Assembly (NCBI GenBank): GCA_030737835.1 | Contig: CM060851.1 | Span: 8,911,129-8,975,128 of the forward strand | Direction of reading: 5' to 3' | DNA: 64,000 nt | Origin: Acorus gramineus | Lineage: Eukaryota > Streptophyta > Magnoliopsida > Acorales > Acoraceae | Made by a program: the position numbers and the translations under genes | Notes under the pieces: model-generated | Seen by the model: only the letters and a program-made list of their open reading frames with translations | What the model was told of the DNA's origin: nothing | Databases searched by the model: none | Shown: positions 33,697 through 46,439 of the stretch, in pieces | Numbering within the stretch: position 1 is the first letter of the stretch | Layout: every line of letters starts with the position of its first letter

Positions 33697-35162
33697 CACT
33701 GGTATATACCATGAAACACAAATATATCTGGCGTGACTACCGAGGACAAGCTGACGATAAGGTCTGACAAAAAGCTTTCAACTTTCAGTGTATTTTATTT
33801 TAACTTTGTTCTCTTTCCTCTTACCTCATGAAGACTCACATACTCTCTTTGACCAACCCTTTCGTCTTTCACAAAACAAAATCTCTCCCTCTCTCTATCT
33901 CTCTTCCTTTCTCCTCTCTCACTCACCCTCTGATATCATCAATATGGCTTACTATCGGCGTCTGCTAGTGTGGTATTTCACCATTGTCTTCACCGTTTTG
34001 CCAGTGTGGTACCTCTGCTGTGTCTTCACTGTCTTTGAAGCATGGATCCTCTGCGTCTTCACCATTGTCTCCCTTTTGATTGTTGCTTCCTTATTTTCTT
34101 TTGTTAGCATATGGCTTTATAAATTATGTTTTTACAGATATGCTTGTTTTCCTTATTTTCTTTAGTTAGCATATGGTTTTGTTTCATAAATTATGTTTTT
34201 GTATATATTCTTGTGTTTTTTTTTGTTAGCATATGGTTTCATTATTCATTTTTCACAGAGATTCTTCATTTTCTTATTTTGTTTTGGTAGCAGATGGTTT
34301 CAAAAAGGTATTTTTCACAAAGATTCTTGTTATCCTTATTTTCTCATGTTAGTATATGCTTTCATAAATCATTTTTTCACAGAGATTTTTTATTTCCTTA
34401 TTTTCTTTGCATAGCATATCATTTCATAAATCGCTGTCTTTCATTCAATGTCTTGGTGTTTCAATTGTTTTTAATCTTATCTTGTATCTTTGAACATAAA
34501 GATTGCAGATTAAAAAATTTGTCCAAATATGCTATATTAAAAAATAACGTTTGTGCTATATAATCATATACCTTCTTAAACTGCTATATACTTATATTAG
34601 GCTAGTATATACTGCTTACGGATTATTCGTTCATTACTGATTTCCTTTTTTCTAGTGTTATTTTTTTATATCTAATGTGAACGAAATTTGAGATTGATTT
34701 GACAGCATGTATGTGATTCTCGATGCGGGTATACGCGTCACCATCATTGCAGTTTTAATGATGCCGGCAAGGGCATTTTTGTTCTTCACTTAAAGATCTA
34801 TTCATGTACTCTTCGTAATGACGTATATGCCCCTGTAGAAATTGAAAAGGCAGGGGCGACATAGTAAAATCAAATAGAATCCAGACAGTTAGTCGAGCCC
34901 CACCATCTCCCTCTTTGTAGCCCCACTATCTGCACTTTTTAGCCCCACTGTCTCCTCTTTCAACCCCACCGTGTCCTCCTTCAACCCCATCGTCTACCTT
35001 CTCTTCCGTTTCACTGGACCATCTCCTCCGATTCTTGTTATTCATTAGAAACCATGGACACCAGAAAAGACATTGCGAAGGTATTTACAATGGCCCCATA
35101 ACCAATATCCATGTGTTATTTTGTCATCTAATTTTGTATCTCTTCTTGCAAGCATCTCTGAA
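33697..35162. other. MULE-1 leader region before the Ulp1 gene
   Basis: Starts with the palindrome GGTATATACC at 33701. It holds a tandem-repeat stretch (34102-34430, listed separately) and short Pro/Cys-coding patches around 34890-35030 that may be 5' UTR. The frame at 33788-34165 is hydrophobic low complexity and not taken as a gene. Confidence 0.5.
34102..34430. repeat. Degenerate tandem repeats, unit about 65-75 bp
   Basis: The phrase TTAGCATATGGTTTCATAAA, followed by TTTTTCACAGAGATTCTTG-like and CCTTATTTTCTT-like sequence, recurs about five times with changes (near 34105, 34167, 34227, 34288, 34350 and 34410). Confidence 0.75.
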
Positions 35163-38100
35163 GAAGGTAAAGTCTTCAATGACAACGATCAACACCAGGT
35201 GTACAACGACACGAACCGTCGATATCATCAAGGAATGGGAGCTGAATGAGAAGCCCTTGCACATTGAGGCTATCAGGTCCACTCCATTTGGACGTTTCAT
35301 CGACATCCCTCCGATGAGGACAGAGAAATGTTTATTAGAAACAATACTCAGTTTCTGGAATCCGCAGCGGGAGAGATTCGTGGTGAAGGGCCGGGAACTC
35401 CGGTTCATGGCTTCGGATGTGGCAGTCATATTCGGTCTCTTGGCCCGTGGAAAGCCTGTAGACCTCAAGAGCAAAAGTCTTACATCCGCCTTCTATCACC
35501 AATACTTCGCTTCAAAAAATGAGAAGTACCCAACAGCCTCTACCATCGAGGAAGTCATGAAGGCGTTGGTGACGAAAGACAATGAGAAGTCAATCAAGGA
35601 CTTCGCCAGATTATTCATCTTGCACCTTTTTGCCACTTTTCTGTTTTGCAGGTCGAATTACGCATGCCATTTGGGTTGGTCGACGTTGTTGATGACTTGG
35701 ACAACATTGGGGATTATGCCTGGGTGAAGGCCGTTCACCTTGACGTTGTCAAAGCTATTAAGAGGTTATCCCGGAACCTCGAGAAGGTCGGAGGATCAGA
35801 TGCGATGGATGGAAAAGGATATTTCAGTGGCGTGCAATAGCACTGACTGTAAGTAGTATTGTTTCACGAATGTATATGCGCAATATTTCTTTGTATATAC
35901 CATGAAATTAAGTATATACTGGAAAGTAGTTTGTAAATATGGTGGTATATACCAAACTCCTATTAGTATATCCAGCATGTAAAACATATATACATTGATT
36001 TGTTTATAGGTTTGGTTGTGCGAGCACGTTGAGATAGGCCAACCTGGGGTTGGATGGCCCCGCATCTACAAATGGAGTTATATGCTATGTGGGAGGAAAA
36101 CAACATACACCAGACTATTCAACGAGTTGAAATGGGAAGAGATTCATTCACCAAAAGATTGATTTTATTGAAGAGGAGAGGGCTCTGTTGCCCGAAGTGG
36201 AGGAGGATGATGACAATGCCGCTCCAGAAACACAGAATGTGTTGATGCCCATGCCGTCAGGTTTCTATTCAGTAGAGGATCTAAGAAAGGGGTTAGAAAG
36301 AGTTCTGCACATGCGCATGCCAATCAATACTGTTTCACCTTCCACTTCTTCACCAAATAAAAAGAGGAAGAGGAAGCAGAGGGAACAGAAGTTGAATTCC
36401 AAGGAGTTGGACAAAAAGGTCAAACCGGTAACAAGTAAGAGAACTCCAGAGAAGGTGGAAAGGAAGAAAGTTGGTATGGCTGAAGCTAAGGGTACTTCTT
36501 CTTCAAGCAAGACAATGACTACTGCTGGTATATACCACTTTATATTGTCATGTGCTCGAATAAATATAGTATATACCACTTAATACCGTGAATAAATTTT
36601 CACACATATGTGATATAATTTTTCAACAGCACTGGCGACGTCGGCGAGAACAAGAGCACAAAAATTAGGTACATGGGAAACAAAATCAGCTGTTGGAATC
36701 CAGAAGAGGAGGAAGGCGATTGAATTCGGTATATACCAATTTAATATGTTCATGTGCAATGTTGTGTTTTGTATATACCAATTTATTGTTATATACCACT
36801 TTACATTTTTCATGTGCAATGTATGTGTATGTGTATGTATGACTTACTTGGTCATCTCACAACACCTTTGGTCATGGCTAAAACAAGGGGACAAAAGTTA
36901 GCAGTAGAGAGAGAACAGAGTAAACTCCCAGGGAAAGGTACATGTATATACATTTCTAAAGTGGTATATACATTTCTAAATTGGTATATACATATCAGAA
37001 ACTGTCATATGACGGACATTTATGTTTTAATAGGGAAGTCAGTTGGATCGATTGAGAGGGTGGTTCGGTTTGTTGGAAGGGTATAAAGTCAACAAAAACC
37101 AAGGTAGAACAAGCAGAGGAAGCACCCGAAGAGCATGCAGCAGAGGAAGCGGCCGAAGGGCATGAGGCAGAGGAAGCGCCCAAAGAGCATGCGGCAGAGG
37201 AAGCGGCCAAAGGCCATCTGACAGAGGAACACCCGCACTCAAAGAGCATGCAAGTGAGGAAGCACCAGGGCCCCAAGATGTTTTGTTAGAGGAAGCGCCT
37301 GTGAAAGCTGTGATAGAGTCTGTTTGTGAAGATATTTTGAACTTGCCTACGCAGGAGGCAGCGGGGAAAGAGAGATCGGTTGAAGAGAATCTAGTGGAGG
37401 AGGATGAATCTGTGACACAGAAATCGTTGAAAGAGAAAACGGTGGACGAAGAGGTAACAAACAAAGAGAAGAGAGAAGATGATGGCACCGGCAATGTAGG
37501 GGATAAATCACTCACTGGTCCAAAGAGGAAGAGAACAATGAATACGAGGAAGGCACATAACCCACAATCCGCAGTTATATGTATTTAATTCTCATAGCAT
37601 TGAATAATTATATGATGTGTGTGGCTAGGTACATACCAGGTATGGATGGGTATATGCCTGCTGTCATGCGTATATTAATTAGTTGGATAATTCAATAAAT
37701 TATGCTTATTCCTGACAGCTGTCGGGTTACCACAACCTATGACTAAGGAGACTGTGGGTCCGACAACAAGGGGGTGGATACAGAGGTAGCAAGTTCAATT
37801 GAAAAAACCCACTCAACAGAAGAAGGCAAAAGTACTCAGTGAGACAAAGACATACAAACAACTATCGAAGGAAAAACACCAATTGACGGAGGAGGAACAG
37901 GTTGCATTGGCCATTACACAGCCTAAGATTGAGGCAGAGAAACTTCAACCGGTCTACACGTCGGTTGATGATGTTCTCAGACAGGTAAGTACCAATACAT
38001 TCATCACATACATAACCCAAGTCTCATGAATGAGTATTTATGTCGCCCATCCTTCTTATTTAGAATTATCCCGGGAAGGAAAAATGTACCCCAAAGCAGA

Positions 38101-38944
38101 GAGCTCTCATAGATAAATTCTTAGAGAATCCGGTAATGGATGATTCTCCAGTGTGGGAGGTTGCAGATGATGGGAGCGCTACCCTCTGGTCACTCGGAAG
38201 CACCTCTTTGAAGTTATTTCCAATCAATGGCTCGGTGAAGAGGTAGATAACCTCTTTTGATTTGGTTCTGTAAGGAAATTATGTGATTAATAAATTTTTT
38301 ATAGGACATCTCTAAAGTGGTATATACACAATTATTTGTCTTAGGTGATTGATGCTTTTTCCAGACTCGATGATAGGTCTGTGGCAAACAAAAATGTTTT
38401 GTACATCTCAGCAGCTTTAAATGTAAGACGTCACCCGCGCCTCGTGTTGGATTAGTCTTCAGCTCACTGTCATATCTAACCTCATTTGTTATTACAGCAA
38501 TACATTGATGGGGGACTGGAGGGATGCAAACGCTTCTTCCGTGCATCCAAGTGGAAGTCGGATGAGGTTGACTGGTCCCAAGTGAAAGTTATCCTCGTTC
38601 CAATGTTTACGTTACAACATTGGTTCCTACTGGTCATCGACATGATGAACCAACAATTCCTGGTGTACGATTTCATCTGAAAAAATGAGTATGGTGCATG
38701 GGCGAGGAAGGTAGTCAATTTGTTGCAGAAGATGATATTTGAAGAAGCAGTAGGGTGGCCCCTGGTTGTTGATGTCCCGGCTCCGCAACAAAACGGAGGC
38801 CAAGACTGCGGCGTCTTCGTATGCCACTGGATTGCATGTAGGATACTGGATATTCGTAGCTATTTAAGCACCAGGGAAGATATGGCACATATGCGTGCTT
38901 TGATTACTGCATGATTCATGGGTGATGAATATTGTAAATTATGA
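35163..38944 (+). pseudogene. MULE-1 Ulp1-like (C48) cysteine protease gene
   Basis: Multi-exon gene. The N-terminal exon (to about 35640) has HIEAIRSTPFGRFIDIPPMR, then ELRFMASDVAVIFGLLARG. The next exon contains DYAWVKAVHLDVVKAIKRLS and a later one WLCEHVEIGQPGVGWPRIYK; this resembles plant DUF1985/mobile-domain N-termini. A Lys/Glu-rich linker with nuclear-type basic runs follows (KKRKRKQREQK; SLTGPKRKRTM), then the protease: catalytic His in LQHWFLLVID (about 38618), Asp in VYDF, and GGQDCGVFVCHW with the nucleophilic Cys (about 38795-38830). A TGA at 38678-38680 sits right after the Asp motif and another at 38912-38914 near the end. The family removes SUMO-like tags; here it belongs to the transposon. 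Confidence 0.85.
37103..37262 (+). repeat. 27-bp minisatellite in the Ulp1 linker, MULE-1 copy
   Basis: Units of nine codons with the pattern (K/E)(E/G)HAAEEAA repeat about five times, the last ones decayed and out of frame. MULE-2 has a cleaner array at 62700-62880. Confidence 0.8.
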
Positions 38945-39662
38945 TGGGACAAGTTTGTTATAGGTTTTGAATGGTGTACCAATGTCTAGTTTTGGTTTAA
39001 AACATTTGGTTATGACTTTTGGTTGTGACATGTGGTTATTTTGTGATGTATGTGGAGTTGTTTGTTTACTAGTTATATGAGAGGATAGATGGGTTTATGC
39101 TAAGTGATATTTTGTATATAGTATTTATGTTTGTTGATTTCTCAAACGGAGATGTATGTTTTCTGAGATGCTTTGTTATTAACTAATTGTACATGGACGT
39201 GTTTGGTTGGATTGTTATATGCTAAGGAAGATATGTATATGCTTAGTAGTATTTTGTATATGGCTCATGTGACTATTTGTCATTGATTGATTGTGCAGTA
39301 TTTTGTTACGTAATTTATTATATGCTGAGGAGATTTGGAATATGCTAAGTGGCTATTATATATATCCCTTCTGTGATTATTTATGCTAATAGATTATTTT
39401 GATAGTACATTGTTTTGAAATGTGTTTTTTGATTTGTTACATGCTATAGAGGATCGGTATATGCCAGGTTCAGTTTAGTACGTGCATGGACTCGCTAGTG
39501 TAACCTTAGTATGTATATGCAAGTAACACGAATAAAAAGTGATCAATGAAACAAAAGATTTACTTCTTATAAATAACCTTAGTTTCTATATGCAAGTAAC
39601 ACAAATAAGAAGTGATCAATGAAACAAAATATTCACTTATAAATAACCAAATTGTTGGCATT
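38945..39662. other. Spacer between the convergent genes of MULE-1
   Basis: Non-coding, with many variants of TATATGCTAAG and GTATATGC. The same kind of words fill 60600-60990 in MULE-2. Confidence 0.6.
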
Positions 39663-42315
39663 CTACATCTGTGATGCCATCCACATGTCAAATTCTTCGT
39701 CTAGCTGGTGTGATTGTGATTCCATGTGAAACTCTGTTGTGAACTTTGTATTTGTGATCCCATCCCAATGTCTTGAACTGAACTGGTGGACCTCTCCTAC
39801 CACTGCTTCGTCTTTTTTGTTTTTTGAAATATAAAGAGGAAAGTTATAGTAGAAAACCAACAACTACTATATGATAACACAATGGTATGTACTGATATTA
39901 TATAGCACATACATTTTTAAGCCTGTTGACAGCAATTTCGCACTGTGAAACCTTTCTTTTGCTCTTCGGATAACCCTTCGCCTGTGCTACTACATGATCG
40001 AGCACCTTCTCACTGTTCGCTATATTATTGCTTGCACGATTAGTTGATTGACTTGTTGAATTAGGCTGGTAAGCCATGCTTGCATCAACCAGTGTGGAGA
40101 TATGATTCGCTATTCTCGCCTTCAGTTCCTCAAATAGAGTCGCAACAAACATAGATGCATCAAAAAATGAACTCACCATCTCCACAATCTCTTGGATAGT
40201 ATGCAAACCCAAATTATACAGATTGTCCTACTCCATCGGTATGTTCAACATGGACTTGGAATTTTCGGTAGTTACCAATGAATGAATGCGTTTGAAATCC
40301 TTTCTCCACCGACTCATTAAGTATTTATCAGGCATTTTAATCACAAATTCGGAAGGAAGAATGCATAGAGAATGGCGACACAAAATTCCACGAAATTCAA
40401 ATGATTTGCATATGCAACTCACCTCTTTGGTTGCTCATTTGTAAAAAAACATCAAATATCAACTTCTTATTCTCTCCGCGGCTTGTTTTCACTATCTCAA
40501 TGACTTGAAATTTTTTCCACCCATCTTCATCTCCAATGCATGTGTGATTGAGTTGGATTAGTTGCCTCAACTCATCTTGAAACTTTCTGAACATGTTAAT
40601 GGTATATGCATTGGCTAACTGTTCTTGCATCTTCGGTGGAGAAATAAGTTGTGGGGTAGAATGGAAGGAATGGAAGTCCTCAAGGGCCTCTTTCTCTTGT
40701 TTGTTGCTTAGCGCATTCTCGTATTGATGGGCGAACTGTTTCAGCGTTGTCTTCGATGTTAGATAATCAGCAAAGTAAGCATTCATGCTTTCACTACGTT
40801 TGGTAGTGGACATGCCAGCCCAAAACTTGTCCTTCACAAAAACCGGCACCCATCGATGACGATCCTTGTACAAGGAGTTCAACCATGAATTGTTGTCCTC
40901 CATGTGATGATCATCAATCATATTCTGCCACCCAACTTCAAATTCATCAACATTTAAACAATCATAGACGAGGCCGCCAAGGTTGTCCTCCAATTCTTTG
41001 TACCATTCAACCTGAATGGTATGTACAAAATTAATAGGTCACGTGCTTTCTTAAGTTCAACCTTTTATCTACATGTAAACAAGAACCCATAGTGTATATA
41101 CTCGATTAAATTGTGCATGTACCAGTAGAAACATATTAAATACTATACATGGTTAAAACAATTAGCCAATAACAGAAATTAAAAATAACTTCACCTTACA
41201 CAGCTTTTCTGGAACTTTTTTCAGAATATGCCAGAGACAAAGGCGATGCCTAGACATGGGGAACACTTCATTGATGGCACCTCCAATCGACTTACATTGG
41301 TCTGTTATTATTGCGGCTGGTGGAAGGTTACCCATACAAGTTAACCAAGACTTGAATAACCATACATAGGTTTCTATCTTCTCATTAGCAAGCAATCCAC
41401 AACCTAGCATTATTGACTGCCCATGATGGTTCACTCCTACAAAGGGTGCGAATGGCATTGTGTACCGGTTAGTTAGATATGTTGTGTCAAATGACACAAC
41501 ATCTCTGAAATATTGATACGCGGCTCGACAACGTGCATCTGCCCAAAATACATTTTTTTAGCTTACCCTCTTCATCCAAACCGATCCTATGAAAGAAATA
41601 GGCATTCAACTCCTGTTGCTTGCTGAAATACTACAGTAGTGCTTCAGCGTCTCCCTCTCCGAGCTGTAGGCGTCTCACTTTTTGAAGATAATTCTGACAG
41701 TCTTGTTCAGTGTATGGAAGATTGTCGTAACCTCCCCCTTCATATGCTAGTGCGTCGAATGTCTTGCACGGAGGAAGTCCGACATCATCATTAATAGCCA
41801 ATTGTTTCATGGCATGTGTGGTCAGTGCACGATGACATTTGTGAAATCGTGAGAGTTTTGGGTCACTTCATGATTGTGTTCAAGAACAAGAAGATCCAAT
41901 ACCCATTTTCCATCACCGAACGTTCTGATTTGCATCTTAGCTTTGTAATTGGTTTTGCAAGTGGGTTTATAGCGGGCTTGAGAGACGCTGGTGATTGTGG
42001 TAGTTTCGTCCTTCTTGTTTCTCAATTTTCCCTCCTTCGAACATGCAAAAATAACTGCCTTAAAGTCACCATCGGGAGTGAATCTTCTTTCACTCCTCAT
42101 GACACCAAAACCACAGCGAAATGCAAATGCCTTGTATCGAGAAAATGTTTCCTCAATACTATTAAACTCCATCCCAGTCATCAACTATTCATTTGCTTCG
42201 TAATGTCTAATGTCTTCAGCTTCTTCATCGCGGTTTCCTTCAGCTCGGTGTTCACCATCAACGCTCTCTCCAATTTGTTCTGATTCATTTGTCTCCATTT
42301 GGTCCACAACAACAA
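39663..42315 (-). pseudogene. MULE-1 FAR1-type transposase
   Basis: Minus strand, several exons. The N-terminal FAR1 DNA-binding zinc finger (about 42190-41830) has FSRYKAFAFRCGFGVMRS, FACSKEG and LLVLEHNHEV. The MULE transposase domain follows with MSFDTTYLTNRY (first acidic residue), IITDQCKSIGGAI (second) and PMSRHRLCLWHILKK (41497-41200). An intron near 41150-41000 precedes EFEVGWQNMIDDHHM and SMNAYFADYLTSKT. The SWIM zinc finger reads CICKSFEFRGILCRHSLC (about 40360-40415). The last exon ends EEFDMWMASQM with stop at 39663. Stops at about 42177 and 41630 and a shift near 41555 break it. It resembles FAR1/FHY3 and Jittery-type transposases, which bind the element ends and excise them. Confidence 0.88.
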
Positions 42316-42868
42316 ACTGCATTTACTTGCGATATTTAAGTGGGTATACACACAATAACCATTTGTATATATGCATTAAAAAAAGAAAGCGAAAAAGTAG
42401 GTTGTCTATGATTGAACAGTGGTGAACAGACTTGAATTTGTCATCTTCTAAAACTTTACAACGAGACAACCTTCGATGAAAAGGCTGTCACAAACGACGA
42501 TAAAACATTTGAAACAGAGGAATAAATGTTGGAATCTTCTACAAACAATGCGTATGCTTGTTTTTCGTCCAATAACTGCAAACGAGAAATATTTACTGCC
42601 TTTTCATGGAGTTGCTGTTGTTGGTTTGTGGTAGTTGACGCAGAGTTTGAGAGAGAGAAAGAAACAGTAAATGAAATGTTTTTAATGGATTAAAAAAGGA
42701 GGGATGACAGAGTTGTGGATCCAAAAAAATGGGTAGAAACTTTTGGGGGGGAATTTTTAACTTTTTTTTTGGAGAGTTGATGTGGCATTAAAAAAAAAAT
42801 TATACGTCGGCAGCCTGATGTGGAGTCTGAGATATGGTCGGACTTTTTAACTGAGTGTAACAAAACCC

Positions 42869-42877
42869 TTAGAAACC
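42869..42877. repeat. MULE-1 target-site duplication, right copy
   Basis: TTAGAAACC. See the left copy at 21668-21676. Confidence 0.85.
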
Positions 42878-42904
42878 TCATGGAACCCATAAAGATTCAA
42901 AGAA

Positions 42905-44037
42905 GGGGAGTGATATACCCACCCCATACAATGAGAAAACCACCCCGTGATAAATAACTTTTATTCACCTAAAACCAAAGGAAAATCACACCTACCAATC
43001 ACACCCCAATTTGAACCAAACCCACCCCTGTACTGTTCGACAAATGCAGTGTTGACCAGTGCTACATATGTTGACACTTCTAGTGTCGAACGGAAGGGTT
43101 ACACAAACATTTTTTTCTGTTATAATATCGACACATATATTGTCGATATGTATTAAATATGTCGCTAAGCGGAGTATCGATACTAGTAGATTATTGAAAA
43201 ATAAAAAGATAAGTATCAGTCGACACATGAGATGCTGAGAAAAGTGTCAATGGCCGACAATGATAGTGTCGATACGAATAGATAATCGCAAGCTACTTCT
43301 TATAGATCTGCTTGAACTTCATCATCTCGAGAACTCAATGCCATGTTATTGGAATAATTTTTTCGATTGAAAGCTGTAGGTCGAATACGTTCATTGGGAG
43401 TCATACTACATTGTAAAAAATTAAGTATACAAGAAATTAAATACTCGATCATATACAAGAAATTAAGAGTTCTATATCCAGTAAGATCATATACACAAAA
43501 AAAAAGAGTTATGCTTTTCAAACTAACATCAATCACATATTTGGATAAAATAAGTCCTTTTTAGTTTATATTCCAGCCTAGTTTGAATATAAACCAAAAA
43601 AAAAAAAAAAACTATATCAAACTCATAATTATGAAATAAATTAAAATCATTGATCAACTAGGGTTTCAATTGATGAAATATAACACAAATAAGGTCAACA
43701 ACAAGAAGAAGAAGATAAAAAAGAAGATGGAGGAAGTATATTTACCTTACACTTCAATATCGAACAAAAGACAATGACCGGCTGGTGGAACAATATCGGA
43801 GCGGCAAAGGAAAGAGAGGAAAGGTGGGTGGAGCAGCGGTGACCGGCGAACGTCGTCATTGAGGATCGAAATGGCGCACGGGTGAAGATGGGTCGAAGAG
43901 AGAGAAATAATTTTGTTAAATGGGTTGGAATGGTTTTACACAATAGCATTTATTAAAGGGTGGTTTTAGAGGTTTTAAAAAATTAGTCAGGTGGCTTTCC
44001 GATAGGGGTAGTTTTCCATTAAGTGGGGACCGTCCCC
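42905..44037. mobile_element. Non-autonomous 1.13-kb element with 9-bp TSD
   Basis: Bracketed by TTCAAAGAA at 42896-42904 and 44038-44046. The empty site exists at about 57207 (ATTAAAAGAAAGCCCAAG). The left end reads GGGGAGTGATATACCCACCC; the right end complemented reads GGGGACGGTCCCC here and GGGGACGGTTATTTAAACC in the duplicate, so the termini are short and imperfect. No transposase. TSD length suggests a Mutator or hAT-like origin. The interior has repeated GTGTCGA-type words and small frames without domains. Confidence 0.7.
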
Positions 44038-45776
44038 TTCAAAGAAAGTCCAAGATTTATTGCACTTCTTCAAGGCCCCCATTTCTATGAGCTTTAACCA
44101 TCTATAACCACGTGGGCATTGGCCATTATATTCAGGGTTTTTTTTTTATATAGAAAAATGATATGTTTAATCAATTTTACAGTTTATACTGTTTTTCATT
44201 TTAAAAAAATTGTATACTTTTTTATTGAAGTACATACTGTTATATGAAATACAAATATATATTAAGATATAAAAGTATATTTTTTAAAAAATAATTTTTT
44301 ATTCCATACATTATGAAATACAATTGTATGTACTTCCACCCCATACAATGAGAAAACCCACCCCATACAATGAGAAAACCACCCCGTGATAAATAACTTT
44401 TATTCACCTAAAACCAAAGGAAAATCACACCTACCAATCACACCCCATTTTGAACCAAACCCACCCCTGTACTGTTCGACAAATGCAGTGTTGACCAGTG
44501 CTACATATGTTGACACTTCTAGTGTCGAACGGAAGGGTTACACAAACATTTTTTTCTGTTATAATATCGACACATATATTGTCGATATGTATTAAATATG
44601 TCGCTAAGCGGAGTATCGATACTAGTAGATTATTGAAAAATAAAAAGATAAGTATCAGTCGACACATGAGATGCTGAGAAAAGTGTCAATGGCCGACAAT
44701 GATAGTGTCGATACGAATAGATAATCACAAGCTACTTCTTATAAATTTGCTTGAACTTCATCATCTCGAGAACTCAATGCCATGTTATTGGACTAAATTT
44801 TTCGATTGAAAGCTGTAGGTCGAATACGTTCATTGGGAGTCATACTACATTGTACAAAATTAAGTATACAAGAAATTAAATACTCGATCATATACAAGAA
44901 ATTAAGAGTTCTATATCCAGTAAGATCATATACACAAAAAAAAAGAGTTATGCTTTTCAAACTAACATCAATCACATATTTGAATAAAATAAGTCCTTTT
45001 TAGTTTATATTCCAGCCTAGTTTGAATATAAACAAAAAAAAAAAAAACTATATCAAACTCATAATTATGAAATAAATTAAAATCATTGATCAACTAGGGT
45101 TTCAATTGATGAAATATAACACAAATAAGGTCAACAACAAGAAGAAGAAGATAAAAAAGAGATGGAGGAAGTATATTTACCTTACACTTCAATATCGAAT
45201 AAAAGTCAATAACCAGCGGGTGGAACAATATCGGAGCGGCAAAGGAAAGAGAGGAAAGGTGGGTGGAGCAGTGGTGACCGGCGAACATCGTCATTGAGGA
45301 TCGAAATGGCGCACGGGTGGAGATGGGTCGAAGAGAGAGAAATAATTTTGTTAAATGGGTTGGGATGGTTTTACACAATAGCATTTATTAAAGGGTGGTT
45401 TTAGAGGTTTTAAAAAATTAGTCAGGTGGCTTTCCGATAGGGATAGTTTTCCATTAAGTGGTGGGGGGGGGGGGGGGGGGGTGGTTTAAATAACCGTCCC
45501 CTTCAAAGAAAGCCCAAGATTTATTTCACTTCTTCAAGGCCCCCAGTTCTATGAGCTTTAACCATCTATAACCACATGGGCATTGGCCATTATATTTAGG
45601 GTTTTTTTTTTATATAGAAAAATGATATGTTTAATCAATTTTGCAGTTTATACTGTTTTTCATTTTAAAAAAATTATATATTTTTTTATTGAAATACATA
45701 CTGTTATATGAAATACAAATATATATTAAGATATAAAAGTATATTTTTTAAAAAATAATTTTTTATTCCATACATT
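42918..45776. repeat. 1.44-kb tandem duplication
   Basis: Two copies (about 42918-44335 and 44337-45776) offset by 1439 bp, nearly identical by eye. Each holds most of the non-autonomous element plus its right flank (CCCAAGATTTATT onward). The second copy lacks the left tip of the element and has a G19 run at 45463-45481 where the first has only four G. The junction shows ACCCCATACAATGAG twice. Confidence 0.9.
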
Positions 45777-46439
45777 ATGATGATGCAATATATACTATAT
45801 ATTATACACTATGTTATTATAACATATGGGGTTGTAAAATGAACTGTAAAACTGACTGAGTGTATCAACGCTTTTATATGTAAAATCCCAGGTGTGGGTC
45901 AATTCTATTGGATGAAACACACATAATTATTTATTTTTTGACAGCCGATCCATAAAATTTATTATATATTGACGCTTTAGAAAAATTACTAAAACATAAA
46001 GGGGTTGTATATAAGACTGAATGTAATATTATCGTCACGCGAATATACAAAAATAAAAAATACAAGTATATTGTTGTACGCACGGAAACAAAATTATATG
46101 TATATTATATTCTGATTATATATATACAATCTACATGTGTAAACAAAGCTATGGGTGTTTTAGGTTCACCTCCAGAACTTTCCAGACTGTATCGTATCCT
46201 TTTCTAATTGTCATCTAAATGATCTATAAAACAATTTAATTATCTTCATATTTTAATTATATCTATGTGATCATCTCTAAATGTCTATGTATCATATTGA
46301 ATAAAACTTGTCAAAATGCTTTCATGATTTCATCAAACATCACTATACATATAGTCATACAGGTATAGCTTGGACTACACTGCCCACACCACACATTACA
46401 AATGCACCACGCGCGCGCACATAACCTCTTCAACACCAG
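45777..46439. other. AT-rich DNA downstream of dirigent gene A
   Basis: Includes GACTGAGTGTATC at about 45855, resembling the MULE/MITE terminal core. From about 46030 it is the start of the segmental duplication, presumably containing the 3' UTR of gene A. Confidence 0.5.

Larger units (their letters stand above)
21677..42868 (-). mobile_element. MULE-1: Mutator-like element with FAR1-type transposase and Ulp1 protease, split by Gypsy-2
   Basis: The left end reads GGAAAATGTTACACTCAGT and the right end, complemented, GGGTTTTGTTACACTCAGT; both continue into CTCAGACTCCACAT. A 9-bp duplication brackets the element, as expected for Mutator. Removing the nested Gypsy-2 (22058-33696) leaves about 9.5 kb. 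The transposase gene runs leftward from near the right end (42315 to 39663) and the Ulp1 gene runs rightward (35163 to 38944), so they converge. Strand is given by the transposase. Such protease-carrying MULEs are known in plants (Arabidopsis KI-MULEs, melon CUMULE). Both genes here are broken. Confidence 0.87.

Noticed and set aside
33788..34165. 125-codon hydrophobic frame in the MULE-1 leader
   Set aside because: Composed of Phe/Leu/Tyr low complexity over a T-rich repeat stretch. No counterpart can be checked in MULE-2 within the window.
42947..45384. Several short paired frames in the 1.44-kb duplication
   Set aside because: They are repeated only because the DNA is duplicated. None has a domain, and the two copies differ in frame length without pattern of constraint.
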